Assembly: GCF_016616235.1 (NCBI RefSeq)
Contig: NZ_CP067100.1
Coordinates: 1,361,001-1,425,000 of the forward strand
DNA: 64,000 bases
DNA from: Bradyrhizobium diazoefficiens
GTDB lineage: Bacteria; Pseudomonadota; Alphaproteobacteria; Rhizobiales; Xanthobacteraceae
Direction: 5' to 3'
Position 1 is the stretch's first letter. Every line of letters starts with the position of its first letter. Below the pieces are notes generated by a model. It worked only from the letters and a program-made list of their open reading frames with translations. It made no database searches and had not been told where the DNA came from. Positions 9,184-17,356 of this stretch are shown here, in pieces. The position numbers and the translations under genes are program-made.

Positions 9184-10335
9184 TTAGGCTCCCACCTTGC
9201 GGCCGATCCGGGTCAGCGCATCGACCCAGACCGAGAAACCGACCGCAGGGATCGGCGCGACGGAGCCGAGCTGGGTCATCAGCCCGTCGTAGCGGCCGCC
9301 GGCGACCAGCGGTTCGGCACTGTCGCCGCGGTGATGCAGCTCGAACTCGAAGCCGGTGTAATAGTCGAGGCCGCGCCCGAACGCGGTCGAGAAGCGCGTC
9401 TGCTTCACCTCGACGCCGCGCGCCGCCATGAAGCCGACCCGGCTTTCGAGCTGATCGATGGCGGCAGCGAGATCGAGCTTGGCGTCGGCGGTGAGGGCGC
9501 GCAGCTCGGCCACGGCTTCGTCGGGATTGCCCGCAATGGACAGGAAACGCTTGAGCACGGTGATCGCCTCGCGCGGCAGCGCGCCGCCCTTCAGCGTCGA
9601 CTGCTCGAGGAAGCGGTCGGCGATCTCCGCCGTGGTGCGGCCGCCGACATTGGTGGTGCCGGCGATCGACATCAGATCGGTAACGAAGGCCAGCGCCGCC
9701 TTGCGGTCGGAGCCGGCGAGCGCGGCGAGTACGCCCTCATATTCGCTGCGCTTGGCTGCGGTCGCGGCCGCCAGCCGTTCCAGATCCTGCTCCAGGCTGA
9801 TCTTGCGGTTGAAATCCTTGACCAGGCGGCGGCGCCAGACCGGATAGAGGTCGAGCGCATCGAGCAGGGCATTGAACAGCGCGACGTCCCCGGTGCGGAT
9901 CTCGACGTCGCGGACGCCGAAGGCGCTGGTCGCTTCCAGCGCCAGCGCCAGCATCTCGGCGTCGGCGGCGGCGCGATCCTGGCGGCCGAACGATTCGATG
10001 CCGGCCTGGAGGAATTCGCTGGTCTGGCCGCTGCGGTAGCGGAACACCGGACCGAGATAACTGAACCCGGCCGGCTGGCCGGCGCGGCCCGAGGCGAGAT
10101 AGTCGCGGGCGACGGGAATGGTCAGGTCCGGGCGCAGGCAGAGCTCCTCGCCGGACAGGTCCGTGGTCAGGTACAGGCTCTTGCGAATGTCCTCGCCGGA
10201 GAGATCGAGGAACGGCTCGGCCGGCTGCAGGATCGCGGGCTCGGCCCTGACGTAACCCGCCTGCGCGAACGACAAGAGCAGCGTATCCGCCCAGGCGGCG
10301 GAGCCGGCAGCATTCGAGGTGGCAGTCGCGGTCAT
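9184..10335 (-). CDS. hisZ: ATP phosphoribosyltransferase regulatory subunit
   Basis: HisZ is a class II aminoacyl-tRNA-synthetase-like protein that binds HisG and is needed for its activity and histidine feedback. This 383-residue product is of normal length, with a histidyl-tRNA-synthetase-type core (RPDLTIPVARDYL, FSYLGPVFRYR, GRGLDYYTGFEFELHH, VAGGRYDGL). It lacks the anticodon-binding domain of true HisRS, which separates it from hisS. It lies immediately upstream of hisG with a three-base gap. Confidence 0.93.
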   Translation of the reverse strand: MTATATSNAAGSAAWADTLLLSFAQAGYVRAEPAILQPAEPFLDLSGEDIRKSLYLTTDLSGEELCLRPDLTIPVARDYLASGRAGQPAGFSYLGPVFRYRSGQTSEFLQAGIESFGRQDRAAADAEMLALALEATSAFGVRDVEIRTGDVALFNALLDALDLYPVWRRRLVKDFNRKISLEQDLERLAAATAAKRSEYEGVLAALAGSDRKAALAFVTDLMSIAGTTNVGGRTTAEIADRFLEQSTLKGGALPREAITVLKRFLSIAGNPDEAVAELRALTADAKLDLAAAIDQLESRVGFMAARGVEVKQTRFSTAFGRGLDYYTGFEFELHHRGDSAEPLVAGGRYDGLMTQLGSVAPIPAVGFSVWVDALTRIGRKVGA

Positions 10336-10504
10336 CTCAGGGGTCCATCGTCCCGGTGTGGAACCAGGCTGGTGAAGGGGAGGCGAATTGGCGCAGCCCT
10401 TAGCATGGCCCGAAAGCGGTTTCGACCTCCAATGGGCACAATGGTTTAACAGGGGTGCTGCAATTGGGACTGTCCTAATTTACTCCCCGTGGCAAGGTGG
10501 CGTC

Positions 10505-10690
10505 ATGATGGTACCCCTCGACCACGATTTCTGGATTGAGGTCCAGCGCACAGCGCATGAGCTCGGGATTGCTCATGGTTCGTCGGCCGCATCCCATGCA
10601 AACAAGCAGGCGGAAAGAGCAAGTTTGGACGGCAAACGAGAAGAGCAAACCTTTTGGGAAGCGGTTGCCGCCGCCTTACGGTCGCGTTAG
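10505..10690 (+). CDS. Small conserved-looking hypothetical protein
   Basis: A 61-residue ORF (MMVPLDHDFWIEVQRTAHEL...) with a plausible ribosome site (AAGGTGG) six bases before the first ATG. The product is soluble and predicted helical, with a charged C-terminal half. A longer frame from 10388 exists, but its extra part overlaps the likely hisZ upstream region and has no ribosome site. It converges on rsmE with a 15-base overlap of the 3' ends. I do not recognise it. Confidence 0.5.
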   Translation: MMVPLDHDFWIEVQRTAHELGIAHGSSAASHANKQAERASLDGKREEQTFWEAVAAALRSR

Positions 10691-11440
10691 GGCGGGTCCC
10701 CAATCGCCCAGCACCGCCTGCACCAGCGCCAGTGCGGCCACCGCGGCCGTGTCGGCCCGCATGATCCGGGGGCCGAGGGCCAGTCGAAGGGTTTTCGGCT
10801 GCCGCAGCAGCAGGGCGCGCTCTTCCTCGGCAAAGCCGCCTTCGGGGCCGATCAGCACGTCGATACCCTGTCCGGCGGCCTCGCGTGCGTCTCGCAGGCT
10901 CTGGATCGGGTTTTCCACCTCCGCGGCTTCATCGCAGAAGATCAGCAGGCGGTCCGCCGGGCGCTGGCTGAGATAGCGCTCCAGCGGCAGCGGCTCGGCC
11001 ACAGTGGCGATGCTGAGGATGCCGCATTGCTCGGCCGCCTCGACGACATTGGCGCGCATCCGCTCGGTGTTGACCCGGGAGGCCTGGGTGAACCGGGTCA
11101 GCACCGGCTGAAGCGTGGCGGCGCCCATCTCGATGGCCTTCTGGACCATGTAGTCGAGCCGGGCGTGTTTGAGCGGAGCGAAGACGTAAGAGAGGTCGGC
11201 TAGTCGGTCCTGCGGCCGGATCTGCTGCAGGATGACAAGGCCGTCGGGCCGTTTGCGGCCCTCGATCGCCGCCTGCCATTCGCCGTCGCGGCCGTTGAAG
11301 GCGAGCACCTCGGCCCCGGCGGCCAGCCTCAGCACATTGCCGAGATAATTGCTCTGGTCGCGGTCGAGCGCGACCCTGGTGTCCTGGGCCAGGGGAGCAT
11401 CGACGAACAGGCGGGGGGCGCGAAAATCGTGGGCGGGCAT
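10676..11440 (-). CDS. rsmE: 16S rRNA m3U1498 methyltransferase
   Basis: RsmE methylates N3 of U1498 in the decoding region of 16S rRNA. The 254-residue protein has an N-terminal PUA-like part (RLFVDAPLAQ, NYLGNVLRLAAGAEV) and a C-terminal SPOUT knot with the family signatures LIGPEGGFAEEE and LGPRIMRADTAAVAAL, which bind S-adenosylmethionine. Its length is normal. It is the first gene on its strand, facing away from the secreted-protein gene at 11649. Confidence 0.95.
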   Translation of the reverse strand: MPAHDFRAPRLFVDAPLAQDTRVALDRDQSNYLGNVLRLAAGAEVLAFNGRDGEWQAAIEGRKRPDGLVILQQIRPQDRLADLSYVFAPLKHARLDYMVQKAIEMGAATLQPVLTRFTQASRVNTERMRANVVEAAEQCGILSIATVAEPLPLERYLSQRPADRLLIFCDEAAEVENPIQSLRDAREAAGQGIDVLIGPEGGFAEEERALLLRQPKTLRLALGPRIMRADTAAVAALALVQAVLGDWGPALTRP

Positions 11441-11648
11441 CGTTTCAGGTCCGATTGGCGCCGTTCTTAACCGAAACCAGTACTTTTGGGGGTAAATATC
11501 GGCAAATTGGTGCGTCTCCGCGCCGCGCTCTTGCCCTATTCGACGGGTTGTTAAGCGTCGGCGGGAATCGTAAAAACGCGAACACGCTGGTTGCGCTTCG
11601 ATTGGGAAGACGCCGACCCCGTAAGCTCCTGCCGGAGAGACTATCTTG

Positions 11649-12305
11649 ATGATCCGTCATTTGATGGTTCCGATCACTGCCGCCATGGTCACGATGGGAG
11701 CCGCGGGTGCTTTCGCGCAAGGCGCGTTCCCGGCGCCGCTGCCCAACCAGGCCGCGACCAGTTCTGCTTTTCCGCCCGTCAACGGCTCGGCGCCGACCGC
11801 CTCGGTCGGTGTGGCCCCGCAATCCTCGTTTCCGGTGAACGGCGCCGCGCCGATCGGCGGGCCCGGTGCGTTCAGCGCGGCCCCGCCGACGCAAGGCGGT
11901 CCGGGCGAGGACTGCATGAAGGCTTTCATGCCGCTGCGCGAGGAGGCCGAGAAGCGCGGCAAGCTGATCAAGGCCGCGAGCGACCGTCACGCGCCGCCCG
12001 ACGAGGCCTGCAAGCTGATCGGCAATTTCAGCCAGGCCGAGTTCAAGATGATCAAGTACGTTGAGTCGCACGCCGCCAAATGCGGAATCCCTCCCCAGGT
12101 CAGCGCGCAGATGAAGGACAGCCACAAGAACACCGAAGCCATGCAGAAGAAGGTCTGCATGGTGGCGCAGCAGATGCAGCAGGCGCGTCCGGCCGGCCCG
12201 TCGCTGAGCGAGGTGCTGGGTTCCGGCTCGGCGCCTGAAGCCAATGCCGGCAAGAAGGGCGGCAGCACCTTCGACACGCTCAACGGCAACGTCCTCACCC
12301 GATGA
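11649..12305 (+). CDS. Secreted protein of unknown function, upstream of ubiA
   Basis: A 218-residue protein with a clear signal peptide (MIRHLMVPITAAMVTMGAAGAFAQG), a Pro/Ala/Ser-rich low-complexity stretch to about residue 85, then a helical domain with four Cys residues (EDCMKAF, DEACKLI, AAKCGIP, KKVCMVA) that could form two disulfides in the periplasm. The ATG at 11649 has GGAGAG about ten bases upstream. The stop overlaps the ubiA start (ATGA), so the two are co-translated. The domain is not recognised. Confidence 0.85.
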   Translation: MIRHLMVPITAAMVTMGAAGAFAQGAFPAPLPNQAATSSAFPPVNGSAPTASVGVAPQSSFPVNGAAPIGGPGAFSAAPPTQGGPGEDCMKAFMPLREEAEKRGKLIKAASDRHAPPDEACKLIGNFSQAEFKMIKYVESHAAKCGIPPQVSAQMKDSHKNTEAMQKKVCMVAQQMQQARPAGPSLSEVLGSGSAPEANAGKKGGSTFDTLNGNVLTR

Positions 12306-13240
12306 GCGACACATCCGCCCGCGTTGCCGATTCCACCGGCAACTGGGTGGATACGCTCGCGCCGGAATGGGCGCGGCCTTATTTGCGTCTGTCCCGCTTC
12401 GATCGTCCGATCGGCTCCTGGCTCTTGTTGATGCCGTGCTGGTGGTCGGCGGCGCTCGCGAGCGGCATGGCGCATGACGTGCGCGGCCTGCCGCTCGCAA
12501 TCGTGCTGTTCTTCGTCGGCGCCTTTGCGATGCGCGGGGCAGGCTGCGCCTGGAACGACATCACCGACCGCGACCTCGACGCCAAGGTCGAGCGCACCCG
12601 CTCGCGGCCGCTGCCGTCGGGGCAAATCACAGTGAAACAGGCGCTGGCCTTTCTGGTCGCGCTGGCGCTGGTCGGCTTCGTCGTGCTGCTCCAGTTCAAC
12701 CGCTTTGCCGTCGGAACCGGCATTGCCTCGCTCGTGGTCGTTGCCGTCTATCCGTTCATGAAGCGCGTCACCTGGTGGCCGCAGGTGTTCCTCGGGCTCG
12801 CCTTCTCATGGGGGGCGCTGATGGGTTTTGCCGTCACCTTAGGACGCATCGATGTCACTGCGCTGGTGCTCTATGCCGGATCGATCGCCTGGGTGATCGG
12901 CTATGACACGATCTACGCGCATCAGGACGCCGAGGACGACGCACTGATCGGCGTCAAGTCCACCGCACGCCTGTTCGGCGCGCACACGCACCAGGCGCTG
13001 ATCCTGTTCTATGGGCTCGCGGTGATGCTGATCGGCGTTGCGCTGGCCTCGGGCGACGCGCGCTGGCCAGCGTGGATCGGGCTTTTGGCGTTCGCCCTGC
13101 ATCTGGCCTCGCAGATCGTGCGCCTGCGGATCGACGATCCGGAATTGTGCCTGCGGCTGTTCAAGTCGAACAAGTATGCCGGGCTGTTGCTGTTTGCGGG
13201 ATTGCTGGCGGATGCGGTGATGCGGGCGCAGCTCTCGTAG
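12302..13240 (+). CDS. ubiA: 4-hydroxybenzoate polyprenyltransferase
   Basis: UbiA attaches the polyprenyl tail to 4-hydroxybenzoate in ubiquinone synthesis at the inner membrane. The 312-residue product has the two Asp-rich motifs that hold Mg-diphosphate, NDITDRDLD and AHQDAEDD, separated by several hydrophobic helices, and about eight or nine membrane segments in all. The prenyl acceptor class (4-hydroxybenzoate) is judged from overall similarity to proteobacterial UbiA, including RFDRPIGSWLLLMPCWW near the start. The start overlaps the upstream gene by four bases. Confidence 0.95.
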   Translation: MSDTSARVADSTGNWVDTLAPEWARPYLRLSRFDRPIGSWLLLMPCWWSAALASGMAHDVRGLPLAIVLFFVGAFAMRGAGCAWNDITDRDLDAKVERTRSRPLPSGQITVKQALAFLVALALVGFVVLLQFNRFAVGTGIASLVVVAVYPFMKRVTWWPQVFLGLAFSWGALMGFAVTLGRIDVTALVLYAGSIAWVIGYDTIYAHQDAEDDALIGVKSTARLFGAHTHQALILFYGLAVMLIGVALASGDARWPAWIGLLAFALHLASQIVRLRIDDPELCLRLFKSNKYAGLLLFAGLLADAVMRAQLS

Positions 13241-13327
13241 GGCGGGCAAAGGTGCACTTGCGCCGTGCCCACCATCTCGCAATGATTGACAAAAAGGTGG
13301 GCACGCTTGCGCTTTGCCCACCCTACG
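13237..13327. repeat. Dispersed palindromic repeat (GTAGGG..GCAAAG type)
   Basis: The outer arms CGTAGGGCGGGCAAAG and CTTTGCCCACCCTACG are nearly perfect inverted repeats around inner hairpins (GTGCCCACC..GGTGGGCAC). The left arm begins within the ubiA stop codon. It lies between convergent genes and may also end transcription. A related copy is at 19679-19787. Confidence 0.75.
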
Positions 13328-13344
13328 GCACCTGTGATTGCCGT

Positions 13345-13872
13345 CTAATTCCGCGCGATGATCTCGCGTTCTTCGCGATGCACCGGCAACTCGCGCTTGA
13401 TACCGGCGCGGCGGCGCATCAGGAATTTCGGGCGGCGGGCGCGGATCGCGTTGGCGCGGCGACGGCGGGCCGCCGGCTTGCGCGCAGCTTCGTCGAGCTG
13501 CGGCAGCGCGAAGAGCTCGCTCCAGATCGCCCAGGCTTCAGCGAGTTCTTCGCTGTCGGCGCCGACCAGCAGCGGAATGGAGAGCGAGGGATCGCGATGC
13601 ACGAGCACGAGCGTCCGCGCCTCGTCGTTGCCGCGTAGCGCGATGCCAATGAAGTCGCTGACGCGCAAATTGATCGCCATCTGCATGCCGCGGACGGCGC
13701 GGCGCAGCACGACGCGCTCGCGATGAAGCTCGATCTGCCTGGTGTAGCCGTCGGCGCGCGCATCATGCGCATCGAAGCGGACCGGAAGGGAAAGAGGGTC
13801 GAGCCGCAGAGAGCGGCTCGACCCGGCGGGGTTGGCCCCGCATGTTGCTGTTTGACGCCTCACGGCTTTCAT
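13345..13872 (-). CDS. Conserved rhizobial hypothetical protein (DUF6101-like)
   Basis: A 175-residue soluble protein. The centre is hydrophobic and orderly (MAINLRVSDFIGIALRG, TLVLVHRDPSLSIPLLVG), followed by a helical stretch EELAEAWAIWSELFALP. The tail is very basic (repeated Arg/Lys, about residues 135-165), which could bind nucleic acid. The start at 13872 has a Gly-rich GGCGGGGAGA directly before it, closer than ideal. I associate the pattern with the DUF6101 family but could not check this. The function is unknown. Confidence 0.7.
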   Translation of the reverse strand: MKAVRRQTATCGANPAGSSRSLRLDPLSLPVRFDAHDARADGYTRQIELHRERVVLRRAVRGMQMAINLRVSDFIGIALRGNDEARTLVLVHRDPSLSIPLLVGADSEELAEAWAIWSELFALPQLDEAARKPAARRRRANAIRARRPKFLMRRRAGIKRELPVHREEREIIARN

Positions 13873-13967
13873 TCTCCCCGCCGGGATTATGTTCCCGGTC
13901 GATGCGAGGACCTTAGCGCGGCCTTTGCGGAAACCGCTTAAAAAGGCTGGTTAATCCAGCGTCACCG

Positions 13968-14015
13968 CCGCGCATGATTGACAAGACCTTGGCGCGCATG
14001 ATTGACGAGACGTTG
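13968..14015. repeat. Tandem 24-bp direct repeat
   Basis: Two adjacent copies of GCGCATGATTGACnAGACnTTG (n varies) lie upstream of pmbA. Each contains TTGAC. They may be paired regulatory sites or simple duplication. Confidence 0.6.
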
Positions 14016-14143
14016 CGCCAGTCTCGCGAATCTGAGCGTTTTGCGGGGCTGAAAATGCTTGAAGTCCGCACCATTTGGGCACATCTGGTGGTCAGGGCGC
14101 CCGTCGCCCCCGAAACCTCCCGCGCCCCAACAGGATTTCGTTT

Positions 14144-15535
14144 GTGAACCCTTCACCAAGCTCGACGCTTTCGCCGCAAGCCAATCGCGATCTGTTCGAT
14201 CAATCCGCGCTGTCCGATCTCGCACAGCGGCTGGTGGAGGCGGCGAAGCGCGCTGGCGCGGATGCGGCCGATGCGGTCGCAGTGCGCGGTATCTCGCAAG
14301 GCGTCGAGGTGCGCGACGGCCGCGTCGAGGAATCCGAACGTTCCGAGGGCGACGATGTCGGCTTGCGCGTGCTGGTCGGCCAGCGCCAGGCGGTGGTGTC
14401 GACCAACGACGTCAGCGGCGATGCGGTGACCAAGCTTGCCGAGCGCGCGGTCGCGATGGCGAAGGTCGCGCCAGTCGATAAGTTTGTTGGCCTCGCCGAT
14501 CCCGCGCTGCTCGCGCGCGATTTTCCCGAGCTCGATTTGCTCGATCCCGACGTGCCCGCGACCTCAGAGCTCGAGCGCCGTGCACTCGAAGCCGAAGCCG
14601 CCGCGCTCGCCGTGAAGGGCGTCACCAAATCGGGCGGTGCGTCGGCTTCCGCGGGCATCGGCGGCATGGTGCTGGTCACCTCGACCGGCTTCCACGGCTC
14701 TTATCTGCGCTCCAGCCAGGGCATCTCCGCCACCGCCATCGCGGGCGAGGGCACCGGCATGGAGCGCGACTACGACTTCACCTCGGCGCCGCATGCGTCC
14801 GATCTGTTGTCACCGGAGCTCGTCGGCCGTTCCGCCGGCGAGCGCACCGTAGCGCGCTTCAATCCGCGCAAGGTCGAGACCTGCAAGGTGCCGGTGGTGT
14901 TCGACCCGCGCGTTGCGGGCTCGCTTGTCGGCCATCTCGTCGGCGCCATCAACGGCGCCTCGATCGCGCGCAAGACCAGCTTCCTCAAGGACAAGCTCGG
15001 CCAGCAGCTGTTCGCGAAAAACATCCGCATCATCGACGATCCCTTGCGCAAGCGCGGCCTGCGCTCGCAGACCTTCGATGCCGAAGGCGTCGCGGTGAAG
15101 CGGACCGCGCTGGTTGACGAGGGTGTGCTGACGACCTGGCTGCTCGACTGCGCCACCGCGCGCGAGCTCGGCCTTGTCACCACCGGCCACGCCCATCGCG
15201 GTGTCTCGTCCTCGCCCTCGCCGGGGCCGTACAATCTGCATCTCGAAGCTGGCACACTGAGCCCGGCCGAGCTGATCGCCGACATCAAGCAGGGTTTCTA
15301 CGTTACCGACCTGATCGGCTCGGGCGTCAACGGCGTCACCGGCGATTACAGCCGCGGCGCCTCCGGCTTCTGGATCGAGAATGGCGAGATCACCTATCCC
15401 GTCAGCGAGGTCACGATCGCAGGGCACCTGTTCGAGATCTTCAAGTCGATGCAGCCGGCGAACAATCTCGAGTTCCGCTACGGCATCAATGCGCCGACGG
15501 TGCGCATCGAGGGTTTGACGCTTGGCGGACGTTGA
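14144..15535 (+). CDS. pmbA: TldD/PmbA family metalloprotease subunit
   Basis: PmbA (TldE) pairs with TldD to form a protease that degrades unfolded or leader peptides, known from microcin B17 and CcdA processing. The 463-residue length fits. Family stretches are seen: GDDVGLRVLVGQRQA near the N-terminus, then FDPRVAGSLVGHLVGAINGASIARKTSF, and near the end a Gly-rich GVTGDYSRGASGFWIENG with the following conserved HLFEIF. GTG at 14144 is chosen because AGGA lies nine to ten bases upstream. The frame is open to 14075. TldD is not in the window. It begins the envelope gene run that ends with lpxK. Confidence 0.9.
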   Translation: MNPSPSSTLSPQANRDLFDQSALSDLAQRLVEAAKRAGADAADAVAVRGISQGVEVRDGRVEESERSEGDDVGLRVLVGQRQAVVSTNDVSGDAVTKLAERAVAMAKVAPVDKFVGLADPALLARDFPELDLLDPDVPATSELERRALEAEAAALAVKGVTKSGGASASAGIGGMVLVTSTGFHGSYLRSSQGISATAIAGEGTGMERDYDFTSAPHASDLLSPELVGRSAGERTVARFNPRKVETCKVPVVFDPRVAGSLVGHLVGAINGASIARKTSFLKDKLGQQLFAKNIRIIDDPLRKRGLRSQTFDAEGVAVKRTALVDEGVLTTWLLDCATARELGLVTTGHAHRGVSSSPSPGPYNLHLEAGTLSPAELIADIKQGFYVTDLIGSGVNGVTGDYSRGASGFWIENGEITYPVSEVTIAGHLFEIFKSMQPANNLEFRYGINAPTVRIEGLTLGGR

Positions 15536-16337
15536 GGCGCACTCCCTCGAAACCATCCTGACGCGTGATGCGGCGCTGCTGAAAGATTCGGTGCGGGAGG
15601 CGGGCAGCCTCGCGCACGCGATGTTCCGCACCGAGCTGAAGAAGTGGATCAAGGGCGCGTCCTCGCCGGTGTCGGAAGCCGACATCGCGGTCAACGATCT
15701 GCTCGAGGCCCGCCTGCGCAGCGCCACGCCCGATTACGGCTGGCTGTCGGAGGAGAGTGCCGACGACGAGGCGCGGCTGTCGCGGCGGCTGACCTGGGTG
15801 GTCGATCCCATCGACGGCACCCGCAATTATCTCAACGGCCATGACGAATGGTGCGTCAGCGTCGCGCTGGTCGAGGATGCCTCACCGGTGCTGGCCGCGG
15901 TGTACGCGCCGAGCAGCGACGAGTTCTTCTTCGCGGCCCGCGACCAGGGCACCACGCTCAACGGCGTGCCGGTGCGGGCGGCGGGCGGATCCGCGCTCGA
16001 TTTCGCCCGCGTCGCCGGTCCGAAGCCGCTGGTCGAGCGGCTGAAGCCCTCGCTCGGCGACATCAAGCTGCATCCGCGAATCGGCTCGCTCGCGCTACGC
16101 CTGTGCCGGGTGGCCCACGGCGCGCTGGATGCGGCTTTTGCGGGGGGTAACAGCCATGATTGGGACCTTGCGGCGGCCGATTTGATCGTGCAGGAAGCGG
16201 ATGGTAGGATGAGCGGTCTCTCCGGAGATCCCATCCTCTATAACCGCCGGGAAGTGGCGCACGGGGTGCTGGTGGCAGCGGGTCGCGATCGTCATGCGAG
16301 CATTGTCGCGCATTTTCGAGATCGTCCCTTCGCCTAA
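15522..16337 (+). CDS. Inositol monophosphatase family phosphatase
   Basis: A 271-residue Mg-dependent phosphatase of the IMPase/CysQ superfamily. Signatures are WVVDPIDGTRNY (metal-binding Asp residues) and HDWDLAAADLIV (second Asp), with EES as the expected acidic pair (LSEESADDEARL). Substrates in the family include inositol phosphates, 3'-phosphoadenosine 5'-phosphate and fructose bisphosphate, and the sequence does not decide between them. The start is a TTG at 15522 inside the pmbA 3' end (14-base overlap), with GAGGG eight bases before it, so translation is likely coupled. Confidence 0.85.
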   Translation: MADVEAHSLETILTRDAALLKDSVREAGSLAHAMFRTELKKWIKGASSPVSEADIAVNDLLEARLRSATPDYGWLSEESADDEARLSRRLTWVVDPIDGTRNYLNGHDEWCVSVALVEDASPVLAAVYAPSSDEFFFAARDQGTTLNGVPVRAAGGSALDFARVAGPKPLVERLKPSLGDIKLHPRIGSLALRLCRVAHGALDAAFAGGNSHDWDLAAADLIVQEADGRMSGLSGDPILYNRREVAHGVLVAAGRDRHASIVAHFRDRPFA

Positions 16338-16397
16338 GCGCTCCCGCTGTGCTTGTCGACCACTGCTTTGCCGGGCAGCCCGTTAGGAACAGACCCC

Positions 16398-16646
16398 ATG
16401 CCAGATAGTGCCCCGCAACAATTGCTGCATCTCGTCATCGGCGGCGAGCTCGTCGATCTCGAGCACAACACCTTCAAGAATCTCGACGACGTCGAGATCG
16501 TCGGCCTCTATCCGAACTATGCGACCGCCCACGCCGCCTGGCGGGCCAAGGCACAGAGCACGGTCGACAACGCGCAGATGCGCTATTTCATCGTCCATCT
16601 CCACCGGCTGCTCGACCCGAATCAAGAATCGAAGCCGGCGCGTTGA
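16398..16646 (+). CDS. DUF4170 family protein
   Basis: An 82-residue protein of the rhizobial DUF4170 family, recognised by HLVIGGELVDLEHNTFKN, VGLYPNYATAHAAW and the near-invariant MRYFIVHLHRLLDP. The function is unknown. The ATG at 16398 has AGGA about ten bases upstream and is preferred over the longer frame from 16353. Its stop overlaps the TTG start of the next gene (TTGA), which couples it to the acyltransferase and Kdo transferase genes and hints at an envelope role. Confidence 0.88.
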   Translation: MPDSAPQQLLHLVIGGELVDLEHNTFKNLDDVEIVGLYPNYATAHAAWRAKAQSTVDNAQMRYFIVHLHRLLDPNQESKPAR

Positions 16647-17356
16647 AAAAACTGCTTCGCAATACGCTGCGAAGCAGCTGGTTTCAGCGTGCCGTCGGGG
16701 TCCTGGCGGCCGAATATCTGCGTCTGGTCTGGCGGACCAATACATTCACGTTCGATCCGCCCGATGTCTATGACCTCGTCGAGCCGCAGATCCCGGCCAT
16801 CTTCGCGTTCTGGCACGGCCAGCATTTCCTCACCCCGTTCATCAAGAACAAGGAATCCTATCGGGCCAAGGTCCTGATCTCCCGCCACCGCGACGGCGAG
16901 TTCAACGCCATCGCGGTGGAGCGGCTCGGCATCGGCCTCATCCGCGGTTCCGGCGATCACGGCAGCGCTTTCCACCGCAAAGGAGGCGTCGGCGCCTTCA
17001 AGGAAATGGTGCGCACGCTCGAGGACGGCTGTAATGTTGCGCTGACCGCCGATGTCCCCAAGCGCGCGCGCGTGGCCGGGCTCGGCATCATCATGCTGGC
17101 ACGGGAATCGGGGCGGCCGATCATGCCTTTCGCCATGGCGACCAGCCGCTTCATCCGGCTCAAGAACTGGGACCGCACCACCATCAATTTGCCATTCGGG
17201 CGGGGCGCAGTGGTGGGCATCAAGGAAATCCACGTTCCGCCGGACGCCGATGCGGCCATGATGGAAACTCTGCGGCTCGAGCTGGAAGAGACCCTGAACG
17301 AGGCCACCCGCCGCGCCTATGCGCATCTCGGCCGTCCGGGACCTGAAGATGGCTAA
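16643..17356 (+). CDS. Lysophospholipid acyltransferase-like protein (DUF374)
   Basis: A 237-residue protein of the DUF374 branch of the LPLAT acyltransferase superfamily. The superfamily catalytic His-Asp is represented by SRHRDGEF, preceded by FAFWHGQHF; GLIRGSGDHGS follows, then the strand NVALTADVPKRAR that corresponds to the substrate pocket. It has a membrane-associated N-terminus. Such genes next to waaA are thought to acylate lipid A or a related lipid; this is inference from context. It starts with TTG overlapping the DUF4170 stop, and its own stop lies inside waaA. Confidence 0.85.
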   Translation: MKKLLRNTLRSSWFQRAVGVLAAEYLRLVWRTNTFTFDPPDVYDLVEPQIPAIFAFWHGQHFLTPFIKNKESYRAKVLISRHRDGEFNAIAVERLGIGLIRGSGDHGSAFHRKGGVGAFKEMVRTLEDGCNVALTADVPKRARVAGLGIIMLARESGRPIMPFAMATSRFIRLKNWDRTTINLPFGRGAVVGIKEIHVPPDADAAMMETLRLELEETLNEATRRAYAHLGRPGPEDG

